Counted from the stretch's first letter, positions 9,930 through 19,727 are shown. The stretch is DNA of 26,000 bases from Prorocentrum cordatum (GCA_963575745.1 CAUYUJ010015960.1:107073-133072), one strand, 5' to 3'. The notes: generated by a model from the sequence alone, not told the origin. Made by a program: numbers and translations.

Positions 9930-10300
9930 TGCGATTTTTTTAAATCCTCATAATTCGGATAGATTTTGTCATACTAGGACTAGATCGAATCGTATTGTGA
10001 TAATGATGATGGTGATGATGATGATGAGGAAGATGAGTATTTTCATAGTTCTTACTATAGTCATCAATTTGGGTTTTCTCATTGAATAAACATGCTTTTT
10101 GTTATTCGTAGTATTGTTAATTGTTGTGTTCGTAGTATGATTGGTGGCTGTATTATTTTCACCATTACTTGATTAATAAACGATTATTCAACCATCTATC
10201 TGTATGGGTATCCTTATTGTTATTATGGCTGTATTTGTTCGTCTTATCATAATTGTCATTGTTCTTCTCATTAAACTGATTTCTCTGATGCCATCTTCAG
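9930..10300. repeat. AT-rich stretch with (GAT)n microsatellite
   Basis: A (GATGATGATG) run lies at about 9998-10033 within AT-rich sequence of ATTATT/GTATTGTT words, immediately inside intron 2. Confidence 0.65.
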
Positions 10301-10529
10301 CAATATTGGGCGTTCTGCCCGATTGCCCCCTCTTTTCACAAACAAAAATAACCCTAGGGCGGGGAGGGGGAGGCTACACCACCCCGAAGGGAAGCGGCGT
10401 TTGGGATGGGGAAGGGAGGCTGCGCCAGACCGCCTGTGCCCATAGGTCTCTTGGGTTTTCGGAGCGGCACCGGCACCGCGCCCATCCCCTCCCTCCTCGC
10501 TGACGCCGGCAATTCGGCGATGCACTGTT

Positions 10530-10835
10530 ATCAGGAGGAGCAGGAGGGACGAGGGAGGGACGAGGGAGTAAGGGCAGAAGGAGGAGGGGGAAGGAGGGCG
10601 GAGGATGGAGGAGGGTGAAGGGAGGAGGGAGGAGAAAGGAGGGCGGAGGGAGGAGGAAAGGGGGCAGAGGGAGGAGGGAGGTAAGAGGGAGGAGGATGAG
10701 GATGACAAGGGGTTTGGAGGGCGGAGGAGAGGAGAAAGGAAAAGTAGGAGGGGGAGGAGGAGGAGGAGGAGGAGGAGGAGGAGGAGGAGGAGGAGAAGGA
10801 GGAGAATGAGGACGAGGGGGAGGGGGAGGAAGGAA
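10530..10835. repeat. GGA/GGGA polypurine block
   Basis: Dense GGAGGGAGGA words, with a near-perfect (GGA)n run at about 10750-10805. Long spurious Glu/Gly/Arg or Pro/Ser frames arise on both strands. Confidence 0.9.
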
Positions 10836-10963
10836 CATGAGGGAGGATGCGGGCGCAGGGATGGCTCAGTCCCAAACGGACTTGAATGCGGCAAGAGCGG
10901 ACGGAGCCCTTGGATCGAGTGTATCGCTCACGCCGACAGGTCGGCGACGCTTTCTGACCAGTC

Positions 10964-11085
10964 AGGAGGAGGAGGCAGGGAGGAGGGGGGAGGGAGGAGG
11001 GAGGAAGGGAGGACGGAGGATGGAGGAAAGAGGGAGGAGGGAGGAGGGAGGAGGGCGGAGGGCGGAAGGAGGAGGGCCTGCTCCA
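10964..11085. repeat. Second GGAGGGAGGA polypurine block
   Basis: Seven-base GGAGGGA and GGAGGGC units follow about 130 bases of mixed sequence. Probably the same expansion as the block at 10530-10835. Confidence 0.85.
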
Positions 11086-11159
11086 TAATTGCGGTTGCCA
11101 GGGGTCATTTGAGACTTTTTGTGGGCTTCTTGGGTGTTTGTTGGAGGTGCAATTTGACC

Positions 11160-11440
11160 AGACCCCGCCAAATAGTACACCAGACCACCCTATCAAGGCA
11201 AGTTAGACTGCCCACAAGTAGACCAGATCCCGTCCAACAGTAGACCAGGCCACCCATCCAACGTTCGACAGACCATGCCAAGGAACAGAGCAGACCGCTC
11301 ATCGTGGCAAGCTAGACCGCCCAGCAGTAAACCAGGCCCCGCCCCAAAGTCATTCCGACCATCCGTTAAGGCAAGCCAGACCACCCACAGGTAGACCAGA
11401 CCCAGCCCAATAGTAGACCACATAACCCATCTGAGCAAGC
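11160..11440. repeat. ~60-bp repeat family, locus 1 (about 5 units)
   Basis: Each unit contains AGACCACCCATC, GGCAAGCYAGACYGCCCA and a GTAGACCAGACCCCGCCC-like word, giving about 60 bp. The family returns at 18720-19290 on the same strand. Confidence 0.7.
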
Positions 11441-11499
11441 CACGCCACCGAGGTGTAGGCCGAAATTACTCCAGCGCAGCTCAATGCGAGCCAGACCAC

Positions 11500-12260
11500 C
11501 CGGCAATAGAGTGTCACACAACATAAGCCGGAACACATCGATTACACCACGTAGCACGGAGCCACATAGGCCCCACATAGGTCGGAACGCATCGTTTGCA
11601 CCACATGTTTTGCATTCCATAGCTCCATACATCCTGCCACCTGCATGGCACCACACAGCTAACACTACATAGATCACAACATATTGAAGAGTACGTCAGC
11701 TCCTGCCACATATGTTGCACCACATAGCTTCCAGCACGCAGGCCCCACAACGGAGATTCCACGTAGCATGCACCACATAGTTTCCACCACATTGATTGCA
11801 CTACATAGCGCGCGCCAGATATATTGCATGACCTTGTAGCGTAGAGAGCTTGCGGTTCACATTGTGCGCTAGGTACCCACGTCGCCTTCGTACAGGGATG
11901 CGCCGATGCTCCCCGTCCTGCAGTTCCTGCTTTTCTCCCTCATCACCTCGGCTCGCTCTGAGGCACGTCTTGGAGACATCTTGTTTTTATCGCTTGCATG
12001 GGGTACACCACAGCGCTTCACATGGATTGCACCACATCGTTCAGGCCGCATGGACTGCACCACAGACATTCCACCACCAATATTCTTTCACCACGTAGAC
12101 TGCTAGATATAGAGGGACCACAAAAACTGCACCATGTATACTGCACCACATACCTAACACCATATACTTTGTACCGCATTGATTGCGCAACATCGATTGC
12201 ACCACATGAATTGCACACAGGTTGCACCACAGAGGTTTTGCCCCACCTGATCGCACCATA
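11500..12260. repeat. ~18-20-bp repeat family, locus 1 (CACCACATAGATTGC type)
   Basis: Words GCACCACATAGCTTC, GATTGCACCACAT and CACCACATCGATTGC recur with decayed spacing, interrupted at about 11830-11990 by mixed sequence. The family recurs at 18595-18690 and 21580-21690. Confidence 0.7.
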
Positions 12261-12560
12261 TAGATTCCGCCGATTTGATTATCCTGCCTAAATGAGAATC
12301 GATTATACCCACCCGGATAATCCGTACCCTGTTTTGTATTGTAATTTACTTATCATTTTGCCCCATCGCCCGTCCTAAATATGAGTCCATACCATTCAAG
12401 CCGAGCCGGTATCGACCTCCCCCCGCCATTTTCTGCAACAGATGCTATGCGCGCGCACTCGTTTATGACAAATCATCAGTTTTCAAGAATCTTCGAACAC
12501 ATGAGATGCAGTGCGCACGCGCGCGTCGTCTTGCGCGCATGCCGAAATCGTTGAATTAGC
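12261..12560. repeat. Dispersed element following the 20-bp array, copy 1, with CG-alternating segment
   Basis: TTTTGTATTGTAATTTACTT, then TTTTGCCCCATCG, GGTATCGACCTCCCC and CACTCGTTTATGACA match in order with 21735-21905. The end (12508-12555: GCAGTGCGCACGCGCGCGTC..., then CATGCCGAAATC) is a copy of the CG palindrome element also seen at 15700, 25525 and 25818. Confidence 0.6.
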
Positions 12561-12562
12561 CT

Positions 12563-12646
12563 GGCGAAGGACCCAACCATATGCAACTGTGAATACCGCA
12601 AGTGTGAATATCGTTTTCGGCGGCGCTACCTCTGGGTAGTGGAGAC
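12563..12646. repeat. Left flank of the 77-bp array (module 1)
   Basis: TGGCGAAGGACCCAACCATA and GCAACTGTGAATACCGCA match 14377-14425 (TGGCGAAGGACCCAGCAATA, GCAAGTGTGAGAACCGCA), which is the left flank of the 89-bp array. Confidence 0.7.
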
Positions 12647-14246
12647 GCATGCGAACACCCCCACTGGGGCCTTCGGTGGAGCTCCCTATGGGGCTACGAA
12701 ACGCTGCCCTGGGTGGGGGAACCGCATGCGGACACCCCCACTGGGGCCTTCGGTGGAGCTCCCTATGGGGCCACGAAACGCTGCCCTGGGTGGGGGAACC
12801 GCATGCGAACACCCCCACTGGGGCCTTCGGTGGAGCTCCCTATGGGGCTACGAAACGCTGCCCTGGTTGGGGGAACCGCATGCGAACACCCCCACTGGGG
12901 CCTTCGGTGGAGCTCCCTATGGGGCCACGAAACGCTGCCCTGGGCGGGGGAATCGCTTGTGGACACCCCCATGGGGCCTTCGTGGGGTCCCTCTGGGGTA
13001 CGAAGCGCTGCTGTGGGGGACACCGGCATGCGTAACACCCCCGTGGGGCCTTCGGTGGAGCTCCCTATGGGGCTACGAAACGCTGCCATGGGTGGGGGAA
13101 CCGCATGTGGACACCCCCACTGGGGCCTTCGGTGGAGCTCCCTATGGGGCTACGAAACGCTGCCCTGGGTGGGGGAACCGCATGTGGACACCCCCACTGG
13201 GGCCTTCGGTGGAGCTCCCTATGGGGCCACGAAACGCTGCCCTGGGTGGGGGAACCGCATGTGGACACCCCCACTGGGGCCTTCGGTGGAGCTCCCTATG
13301 GGGCTACGAAACGCTGCCCTGGGTGGGGGAACCGCATGCGAACACCCCCACTGGGGCCTTCGGTGGAGCTCCCTATGGGGCCACGAAACGCTGCCCTGGG
13401 TGGGGGAACCGCATGCGAACACCCCCACTGGGGCCTTCGGTGGAGCTCCCTATGGGGCTACGAAACGCTGCCCTGGGTGGGGGAACCGCATGCGAACACC
13501 CCCACTGGGGCCTTCGGTGGAGCTCCCTATGGGGCCACGAAACGCTGCCCTGGGTGGGGGAACCGCATGCGAACACCCCCACTGGGGCCTTCGGTGGAGC
13601 TCCCTATGGGGCCACGAAACGCTGCCCTGGGTGGGGGGACCGCATGCGAACACCCCCACTGGGGCCTTCGGTGGAGCTCCCTATGGGGCTACGAAACGCT
13701 GCCCTGGGTGGGGGAACCGCATGCGAACACCCCCACTGGGGCCTTCGGTGGAGCTCCCTATGGGGCCACGAAACGCTGCCCTGGGTGGGGGAACCGCATG
13801 CGAACACCCCCACTGGGGCCTTCGGTGGAGCTCCCTATGGGGCCACGAAACGCTGCCCTGGGTGGCATGTGGACACCGCATGTGCCACGAAACACCCCCA
13901 CTGGGGCCTTCGGTGGAGCTCCCTATGGGGCACGAAACGCTGCCCTGGGTGGGGGAACCGCATGTGGACACCCCCACTGGGGCCTTCGGTGGAGCTCCCT
14001 ATGGGGCCACGAAACGCTGCCCTGGGTGGGGGAACCGCATGTGGACACCCCCACTGGGGCCTTCGGTGGAGCTCCCTCTGGGGCCACGAAACGCTGCCCT
14101 GGGTGGGGGAACCGCATGTGGACACCCCCACTGGGGCCTTCGGTGGAGCTCCCTCTGGGGCTACGAAACGCTGCCCTGGGTGGGGGAACCGCATGTGGAC
14201 ACCCCCACTGGGGCCTTCGGTGGAGTTCCCTATGGGGCTACGAAGC
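12647..14246 (+). repeat. 77-bp tandem array, 21 units
   Basis: The core GGGGCCTTCGGTGGAGCTCC recurs at 12666, 12743, 12820, 12897, 12973 (variant), 13045, then every 77 bp from 13122 to 13815, then 13903, 13979, 14056, 14133 and 14210. Units are nearly identical. They differ mainly at ATGCGAAC/ATGTGGAC and GGCTACG/GGCCACG. Irregular units sit at about 12950-13045 (short) and 13860-13903 (11 bp longer). The unit has no TAA, TAG or TGA on the + strand and 77 is not divisible by 3, so all three + frames stay open. There are no spacers, so it is not a CRISPR array. Confidence 0.97.
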
Positions 14247-14370
14247 GCGTGAGAGGTGTGCCGAGAGCAGAGGCAAGGAGGGGGAGGAGGGAGGAGGGCG
14301 AGGAGGAGGAGAAACGCGGGGCACCGTCTCTTCAAAACGAGGACCCAACACCACAGGATGGTTGGGAAAA
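14247..14370. repeat. Right flank of the 77-bp array (module 1)
   Basis: GTGAGAGGTGTGCC, a GGAGGAGGGAGG purine tract, then ACGCGGGGCACCGTCTCTTC and CCCAACACCACAGGATGGTT. The same order appears at 15335-15465 after the 89-bp array. Confidence 0.75.
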
Positions 14371-14376
14371 AATATC

Positions 14377-14451
14377 CTGGCGAAGGACCCAGCAATACGC
14401 AAGTGTGAGAACCGCAGGGCAGGTGGGACGAAGCAACGGGAATTCTCAATG
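14377..14451. repeat. Left flank of the 89-bp array (module 2)
   Basis: Partner of 12563-12646: TGGCGAAGGACCCA, then GCAAGTGTGAGAACCGCA. Confidence 0.7.
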
Positions 14452-15334
14452 TGGCCACGAACCGTGTGAGGGGTTGTGCACCAACATGGGGCAGGGCCGC
14501 CATGCGAACGCTGCCACTGGGGCCTTCGGTGGAGCCCCCTTATGGAGGCCACGAACGGGGCCGCCATGCGAACCCTGTCACTGGGGCCTTCGGTGGAGCT
14601 ACCTATGGGGCCACGGACCGTGTCAGGGATGCGCCAAAGTGGGGCGGGGCCACCATGCGAACCTTGCCACTGGGGCTTTGGTGGAGCTCCCTGTGGGGCC
14701 ACGAACCGTGTGAGGGGTGCGCCAAAATGGAGCGGGGCCGCCATGCGAACCCTGCCCCTGGGGCCTTCGGTGGAGCTCCCTACGGGGTCAGGAACCGTGT
14801 GAGGGGTGCGCCAAAATTGGGCGGGGCCGCCATGCGAACCATGCCATTGGGGCCTTCGGTGGAGCTCCCTGTGGGGCCACGAACCGTGTGAGGGGTGCGC
14901 CAAAATGGGGCGAGACCGCCATGCGAACCTTGCCATTGGGGCCTTCGGTGGAGCTCCCTACGGGGCCACGAACCGTGTGAGGGGTGCGCCAAAGTGGGGC
15001 GGCGCCGCCATGCGAACCTTGCCACAGGGGCCTTCGGTGGAGCTCCCTACGTGGCCACGAGCCGTGTGAGGGGTGCGCCAAAAATGGGGCGGCGCCGCCA
15101 TGCGAACCCTGTCACTGGGGCCTTCGGTGGAGCTCCCTGTGGGGCCACGAACCGTGTGAGGGATGCGCAAAACTGCGGGGCCGCCATGCGAACCTTGCCA
15201 CTGGGGGCTTCGGTGGAGCTCCTTGTGGGGCCATGAACCGTGTGAGGGGTGCGCCAAAATGCGGGGCCGCCATGCGAACCTTGCCACGGGGGCTTTCGGT
15301 GGAGCTCCCCATGGGGCCACGAACCATGTATGGT
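14452..15334 (+). repeat. 89-bp tandem array, 10 units, sharing the core of the 77-bp array
   Basis: Each unit has CATGCGAAC, then CCACTGGGGCCTTCGGTGGA and CTCCCTATGGGGCCACGAA as in the 77-bp array. The linker differs: CCGTGTGAGGGGTGCGCCAA plus TGGGGCGGGGCCGC. Core positions are near 14519, 14583 (a shortened unit), 14672, 14760, 14849, 14938, 15027, 15117, 15203 and 15288. Units are more diverged than in the 77-bp array, so this array is probably older. Confidence 0.95.
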
Positions 15335-15470
15335 GTGTGGGTGAACCGCAGGGGGGAAGGGGGGGGGAAGGGGGAGGGGGGAGGAGGGCGGAGGAAGGAA
15401 GCACGGATGAACGCGGGGACCGTCCCTTCAACACGATGACCCAACACCACAGTATGGTTAGGAATGTAGG
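15335..15470. repeat. Right flank of the 89-bp array (module 2)
   Basis: GGGGGGAAGGGG purine tract, then ACGCGGGGACCGTCCCTTCA and CCCAACACCACAGTATGGTT, partner of 14247-14370. Confidence 0.75.
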
Positions 15471-15484
15471 TTCCATAGGGGCTT

Positions 15485-15790
15485 CACCATCGAGTGTCCA
15501 ACAACCATATAATACACATAGTTTCGCAACACGGGTTGCCACAAAAAGCTTGCGCGCGCATTCTTGCGGAATCGTGAGAAAACCATAGGGTTTTCATCAG
15601 TTTCGCAACATGCGGTCAAACGGTCTTCGCGCGCGCGCGCGTGTCGAGATGGTTCGAACGCCCCTGCGCGCGTGCCGTCGCGAGAATCAGTGGCAACCAA
15701 ACGGGACGAAGTGCATGCGCGCGCGTCGCCGTGTGCGCGTGCCGAATTCTTTAAACAAAAAAACACCTGAGGTTTCGCAATAGTTTCAAT
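15485..15790. repeat. Dispersed ~300-bp element with CG-alternating palindrome, copy
   Basis: In order: CACATAGTTTCGCAACACGG, AGCTTGCGCGCGCATTC, GTTCGAACGCCCCTGCGCGC, GGGACGAAGTGCATGCGCGC and GTGCCGAATTCTTTAAACAA. The same order with substitutions occurs at 25610-25885. Partial copies lie at 12470-12560, 17158-17215, 18070-18110 and 25480-25580. Confidence 0.65.
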
Positions 15791-15887
15791 TTCAATACCG
15801 CACGCCCGTTGCTATACGTTGCTATACGACCACCCTTCGGGTGATAAGGAGGTTGTGTGGGGGGGCAGGGAGGGAACCGACATCTGA

Positions 15888-16625
15888 CTCAATCGATCTC
15901 ACTATCGATCTCACTCCACGGGACACCACGGGATACCATGGGACATTTGTCGATCTCATTATCGATCTCACTATCGATCTCACTCAACGGGACACCACGG
16001 GACACCAGGGGTCACCAGGGGACACCACGGGACACCACGGGACACTTCTCGATCTCATTATCGGTCTCATTATCGATCTTTATCGATCTCACTCCACGGG
16101 ACACCGCGGGTCACCACGGGACACCACGGGACGCCTCGGGACACCACATCGATCTCACTATCGATCTCACTATCGATCTCACTATCGATCTCACGCAACG
16201 GGGCACCACGGGACACCACGGGACATTTGTCGGCCTCACGATCGATGTCATTATCGATCTCATTCAACGGGACACCACGGGACACCACGGGACATTTGTC
16301 GATCTCATTCTGGATCTCATTTTCGATCTCTCTTTTTGGGGCACCACGGCACACGACGGGACACCACGGGACACCACGGGCCACCACGGGACACTTCGGG
16401 ACACCACATCGATCTCAGTATCGGTCTCACTATCGATCTGTTTATCGATCTCACTCAACGGGATACCACGGGACACCACGGGTCACCACGGGACACCACG
16501 GGACATCTCGGGATACCACATCGATCTCAGTATCGACATTTTTGTTGATCGATCTATCGATCTCGCTCAACGGGACACCACGGGACACCACGGGACACCG
16601 CGGGACACCGCGGGACACCGCGAGC
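15888..16625. repeat. Mosaic array of 12-bp ATCGATCTCACT and 10-bp GGGACACCAC units
   Basis: Blocks of one to five ATCGATCTCACT units alternate with blocks of GGGACACCAC units, often joined by GGGACATTTGTCG or CAACGGGACACC. The blocks together form loose 90-130 bp higher-order units. Confidence 0.9.
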
Positions 16626-17035
16626 CACCGCCAGACGGACGGACGGACGGGCGGGCGGGGGAGAGTCATGTGTCTCGATTGCGCCCTAGCAGCGGCGGAC
16701 ACCACGGGACACCACGGGACACCGCGGGACACCGCGAGCCATTGCCAGACACACGGACGGACGGACGGGAGCGAAACATTTGTCTTGACTTCGCCCTAGG
16801 AACGGCGGACACCAAGGGACACCGCGGGACACCGCTAGGACCGCCGCCAGACGGACGGACGGACGGACGGACGGAGAAACATTTGTCTTGACTTCGCCCT
16901 AGCAGCTGTGGACACCACGGGACACCACGGGACACCGTTAGGGCCACCGCTAGGGCCACCGCGGGACGGTCAGACGGACGGACGGACGGACGGAGGAAAA
17001 ACAGTTGTTTTGATTTCGCCCTAGCAACGGCGGGT
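16570..17035. repeat. ~107-bp composite units with (GGAC)n, four copies
   Basis: Each unit runs GGACACCACGGGACACC, GCCACCGC or similar, CAGACGGACGGACGGACGG, then ACATTTGTCTTGACTTCGCC and CTAGCAACGG. Ends fall near 16693, 16803, 16911 and 17030. The unit takes in the 10-bp GGGACACCAC word of the neighbouring array. Confidence 0.85.
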
Positions 17036-17560
17036 TCATTCTTTACTCGCGCCCACGCAGCTTCGCCTCGCACGCGCGCACGACACGAACGAAACGAAAC
17101 CATTTCACGGTTGGGGGTCTCCGTTCCATTGCGATCTCACCCCCCAACCTCCGATGATTTCGCAACATCAGTTTTCAAACAAAGCTCGCTCTCTTGCGAA
17201 ATCTACGAAAACCACCGTTTAGTCTAACATGCCATTGAATTCTTGACGCTGCGCGTATCCCCACCAGCCTGCACCCTGGCAGTACTATTATTCAGCCTAC
17301 CGCCAGCCCTTTCCACTCGCCGGCCCGCCGCTGAGGTGCTGCGTGAGGCTCCGGCCCACTGCTTTAGGTTAATTCGTCTTTGCGCGCCCCGCTCTGACTG
17401 GACTCGCCGCTGGCGCGCTCGCCTGCGGCCGCTGACTAAAAAAGTATCCCCACCAGCCCATCCAGAATCGATGCCCGTGAGAGTTGACGGGGGGAGAGAG
17501 GAAGAGACACGCATAGTCACACAGCGAGGGAGGCTTGAAAGGGTCTGTGGCCATCTCGAG
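17036..17560. other. No gene seen
   Basis: Mixed sequence. It includes a TTTCGCAACATCAGTTTTC word (about 17158) shared with the dispersed element at 25945, and otherwise shows no repeats or supported coding. Confidence 0.4.
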
Positions 17561-17800
17561 CCGTCTTAGGGCGGTCTTTGGGCCGGTTGGAGCATCTTGG
17601 GAGCCATCTTGAGCCAGCCTGGGTTATCTGAGCCATTTTGGAGGTCACCTTGTGCTCTCTGAGGCCGCCCGGGTGCCTCTTGGGGACTTATCGGGTGCCT
17701 CTTGGAGGCCTCTTGGGGTTTCTTGGGGCGCTCTGTGCGTCCTCTTGGGAGCCTTTTGGGGGCGCTGGAGGGCCTCTTGGGGCCATCTTGGAGGCGGTCG
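17560..17800. repeat. Degenerate 10-bp repeat, GGCCTCTTGGGG type
   Basis: GGGTGCCTCTTGGGGAC, GAGGCCTCTTGGGG and similar words; the reverse-complement form of the repeat at 290-1650. Confidence 0.7.
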
Positions 17801-17852
17801 GTCAAAAGAGGGGTGATCCTCGATTTCCTTCCACCCCTCGGGGGCCACGATC

Positions 17853-17969
17853 CTCGTGAGGGGTGTCAGAAATTGGCCCTCTCAGGGACCGATAAACGAC
17901 CCTCTGACACCTCGCGACCCGTCCAAAAAATAACCTCAGGGAGGGGAGGGGGAAGGTTCCCCTCCCCGT
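17853..17969. repeat. Two short inverted repeats
   Basis: GAGGGGTGTCAGA (about 17857) pairs with TCTGACACCTC (about 17904). GGGGAGGGGGAA (about 17943) pairs with TTCCCCTCCCC (about 17957), leaving almost no loop. Confidence 0.55.
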
Positions 17970-18189
17970 AGGGAAAAGAGGGGTTGTGGAGGAGGAAGGA
18001 GGCCCTCCTTAAACCACCTGTCGCCCAAAGGGTTGGTGGGAATTTGCCAATCGGGCCTTTCGCACCGCATGCCGAACTCATTCGAACGCCCCTGCGCGCG
18101 TGCTGGGGGGGGACGGCGCGATCCGGGTCAAATAATTTGATGCGGGCCATTCGCGCGTCGGCCGCGCGCGCATGTCAATCTTCTTCCGA

Positions 18190-18350
18190 AGCTTCCATCG
18201 GTCGCGAGGACTCCGTCATCGTCGTCGGCGCGATCAGCATCGGAGCCGTCGTTGGCCGTGCCGTCGTCGCTGTCAACATCGTCACCCGCACCGCTTCGAC
18301 CATCATCGTCTCTACCATTGTCGACGCTGTCGTGATACCGCGGCCGCCCA
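18190..18350. repeat. GTC/CATCGTC-rich simple sequence
   Basis: CATCGTCGTCGGCG, GCCGTCGTCGCTGTC and similar. It reads as a D-rich peptide on the - strand and a V/I/A-rich one on the + strand. This is simple sequence rather than supported coding. Confidence 0.45.
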
Positions 18351-18594
18351 AATGGTCGACTCGCACTGAAATGCCCGGTGGGATACGCCAAGCGGTCAGC
18401 GCACCGCGGCCGCGTCGGTCTCGCCAAACCAGGTGGCCGTTGCGCGCGCGCATGCGCGGGCTGTCGCGGCCGCAATGCACCAGCCAACGCCAAGCACTCA
18501 TCGCAATCGCCGCCGCTTGGGTTTTGCAAACCAAGTTGCGGGTGGGCGGGTGGGATGTTTGCAACAGCGTCGGATGTGTCAACTCGCTTGTGAA

Positions 18595-18690
18595 AACCAA
18601 GTGCACCACACAGACTGCACCACATAGCCAACGCCACATAGCTCACACCACACGTATTGCACCGCGTATACTGTACCACCTACCTTCCAG
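18595..18690. repeat. ~18-20-bp repeat family, locus 2
   Basis: GTGCACCACACAGACTGCAC, CACATAGCCAACGCCACATA and GTATTGCACCGCG belong to the CACCACATAGATTGC family of 11500-12260. Confidence 0.65.
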
Positions 18691-18719
18691 ATCCCCGTAG
18701 TTGCACGGCAGGGCCGCCG

Positions 18720-19290
18720 CGAGAGTAGACCCGATCCCGCCCGCAAGAACAGCAAACCATCCGTGACAGCAGGTTTAAACAGCCGAATGTAGACCAGACC
18801 CCGCCCACAATTAAACCATGACATCTGCCACAGCCAGCGAGACCATCCAAAACAAGACCAGACCCCGCCTAGAAGTAAACCGTACCGCCCACCACAGCAA
18901 GCTGGGCCACCCGAAGGTAGACCTGACGTCGCCCAAGGGCAAACCAACCAATCACAGCAGGCAAGAACACCCAAACCTAGAGGAGACCCCGCCCACAAGT
19001 AAGCCAGACCACCTGGCAAGACTGACGAGACCGCCCATTTGTACACCAGACGCCGCCCTGAAATCAACCGGAGCATCCACCGCAGCAATCTAGGCCCCCC
19101 GAAAGCTGACTTGATCTCGCCCCACTCAAAAGTAAACGAGACCACCCATCGTTGCAGGCCAGACTGGCCAAGAGAAGACCAGACCCCGCCCGACAGTAGA
19201 CCAGACCAACCAGTAACGCGCGCCAGGCCATCCAAAAGTAGACCAGGCCCCGCCCACGAGTAAACCAAACCACCCATCGTAGCAAGCTGG
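18720..19290. repeat. ~60-bp repeat family, locus 2 (about 9 units)
   Basis: Units with GTAGACCAGACCCCGCCC, ACAAGTAAACCA and GACCACCCATC or CACAGCAAGC match the array at 11160-11440 in the same orientation. Confidence 0.7.
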
Positions 19291-19727
19291 GCCGCCCGAG
19301 AAGACGTAAGTGCAAACACTGTCTGGGGAATGCTGAATATTGTGATTGACGTTGCCTCCATTTTTCCCCTTCGCTTCTAGACGTGGGCTTCCCCCATCGC
19401 GGGGAACATGCCCTGAACGCGTAAGAATTCTGGACGGAGCGGGGTTTGTTGGTGGCCTCTAGGAGGCTTCTGGAGTGCGTGACCAGCGCAGGACACACCG
19501 AGCCGTCTTGTAGCCTGTGAGGAGGCCTCGTTGGAACACATTTTGGCATTTTCGCGTCGTTTGATGCCTTCAGGGGCGATTTGGAACAACTCTGACGGTT
19601 TTGACCCAGCTCCCGGGCCTTTCGAACACTCTTCGCGCCCGACCCCCCTTTTCCAAACCGGCGCGGTTGGATGCCCAAAGGGAAGGTTTTGGGAGAGGTG
19701 ATGGGGAAAGACGCCACATAAGCCCAG
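19291..19727. other. Intron 2 sequence before exon 3, no gene
   Basis: Mixed sequence with a few GGCCTCTAGGAGGCTTCTGG words near 19454. It ends in the acceptor CCCAG of exon 3, with only a weak pyrimidine tract. Confidence 0.45.

Larger units (their letters stand above)
9864..19727 (+). other. Intron 2 (GT-AG, about 9.9 kb) of the membrane-protein gene
   Basis: It is bounded by AAG|GTACAC and CCCAG, with matching phase 2. More than half of it is tandem repeat: purine tracts, 60-bp and 20-bp arrays at both ends, the 77-bp and 89-bp arrays, and the 10/12-bp and ~107-bp mosaic. If the gene is transcribed as one unit, all of these arrays are present in its pre-mRNA. Confidence 0.6.

Noticed and set aside
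10271-11243. Pro/Ser-rich frames (-) and Glu/Gly/Arg-rich frames (+)
   Set aside because: They are translations of the GGAGGGAGGA purine blocks.
12639-14713. Reading frames of 454-666 codons across the 77-bp and 89-bp arrays as a repeat-protein gene
   Set aside because: All three + frames are open for the same arithmetic reason, irregular units shift the frame, and the array lies inside an inferred intron. No signal peptide, start context or splice partner favours one frame.
12647-15334. CRISPR-like array
   Set aside because: Units are contiguous 77- or 89-bp repeats with no unique spacers, in a eukaryotic setting, with no cas gene.
17629-17642. AGCCATTTTGG resembling part of the dinoflagellate spliced leader
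   Set aside because: Only about 11 bases agree, and the word sits among degenerate GAGCCATCTTGAGCC repeats, so chance is enough. It gives no taxonomic support.
18128-18679. Asp-rich frame on the - strand
   Set aside because: It spans GTC-rich simple sequence and the 20-bp repeat family; no domain.
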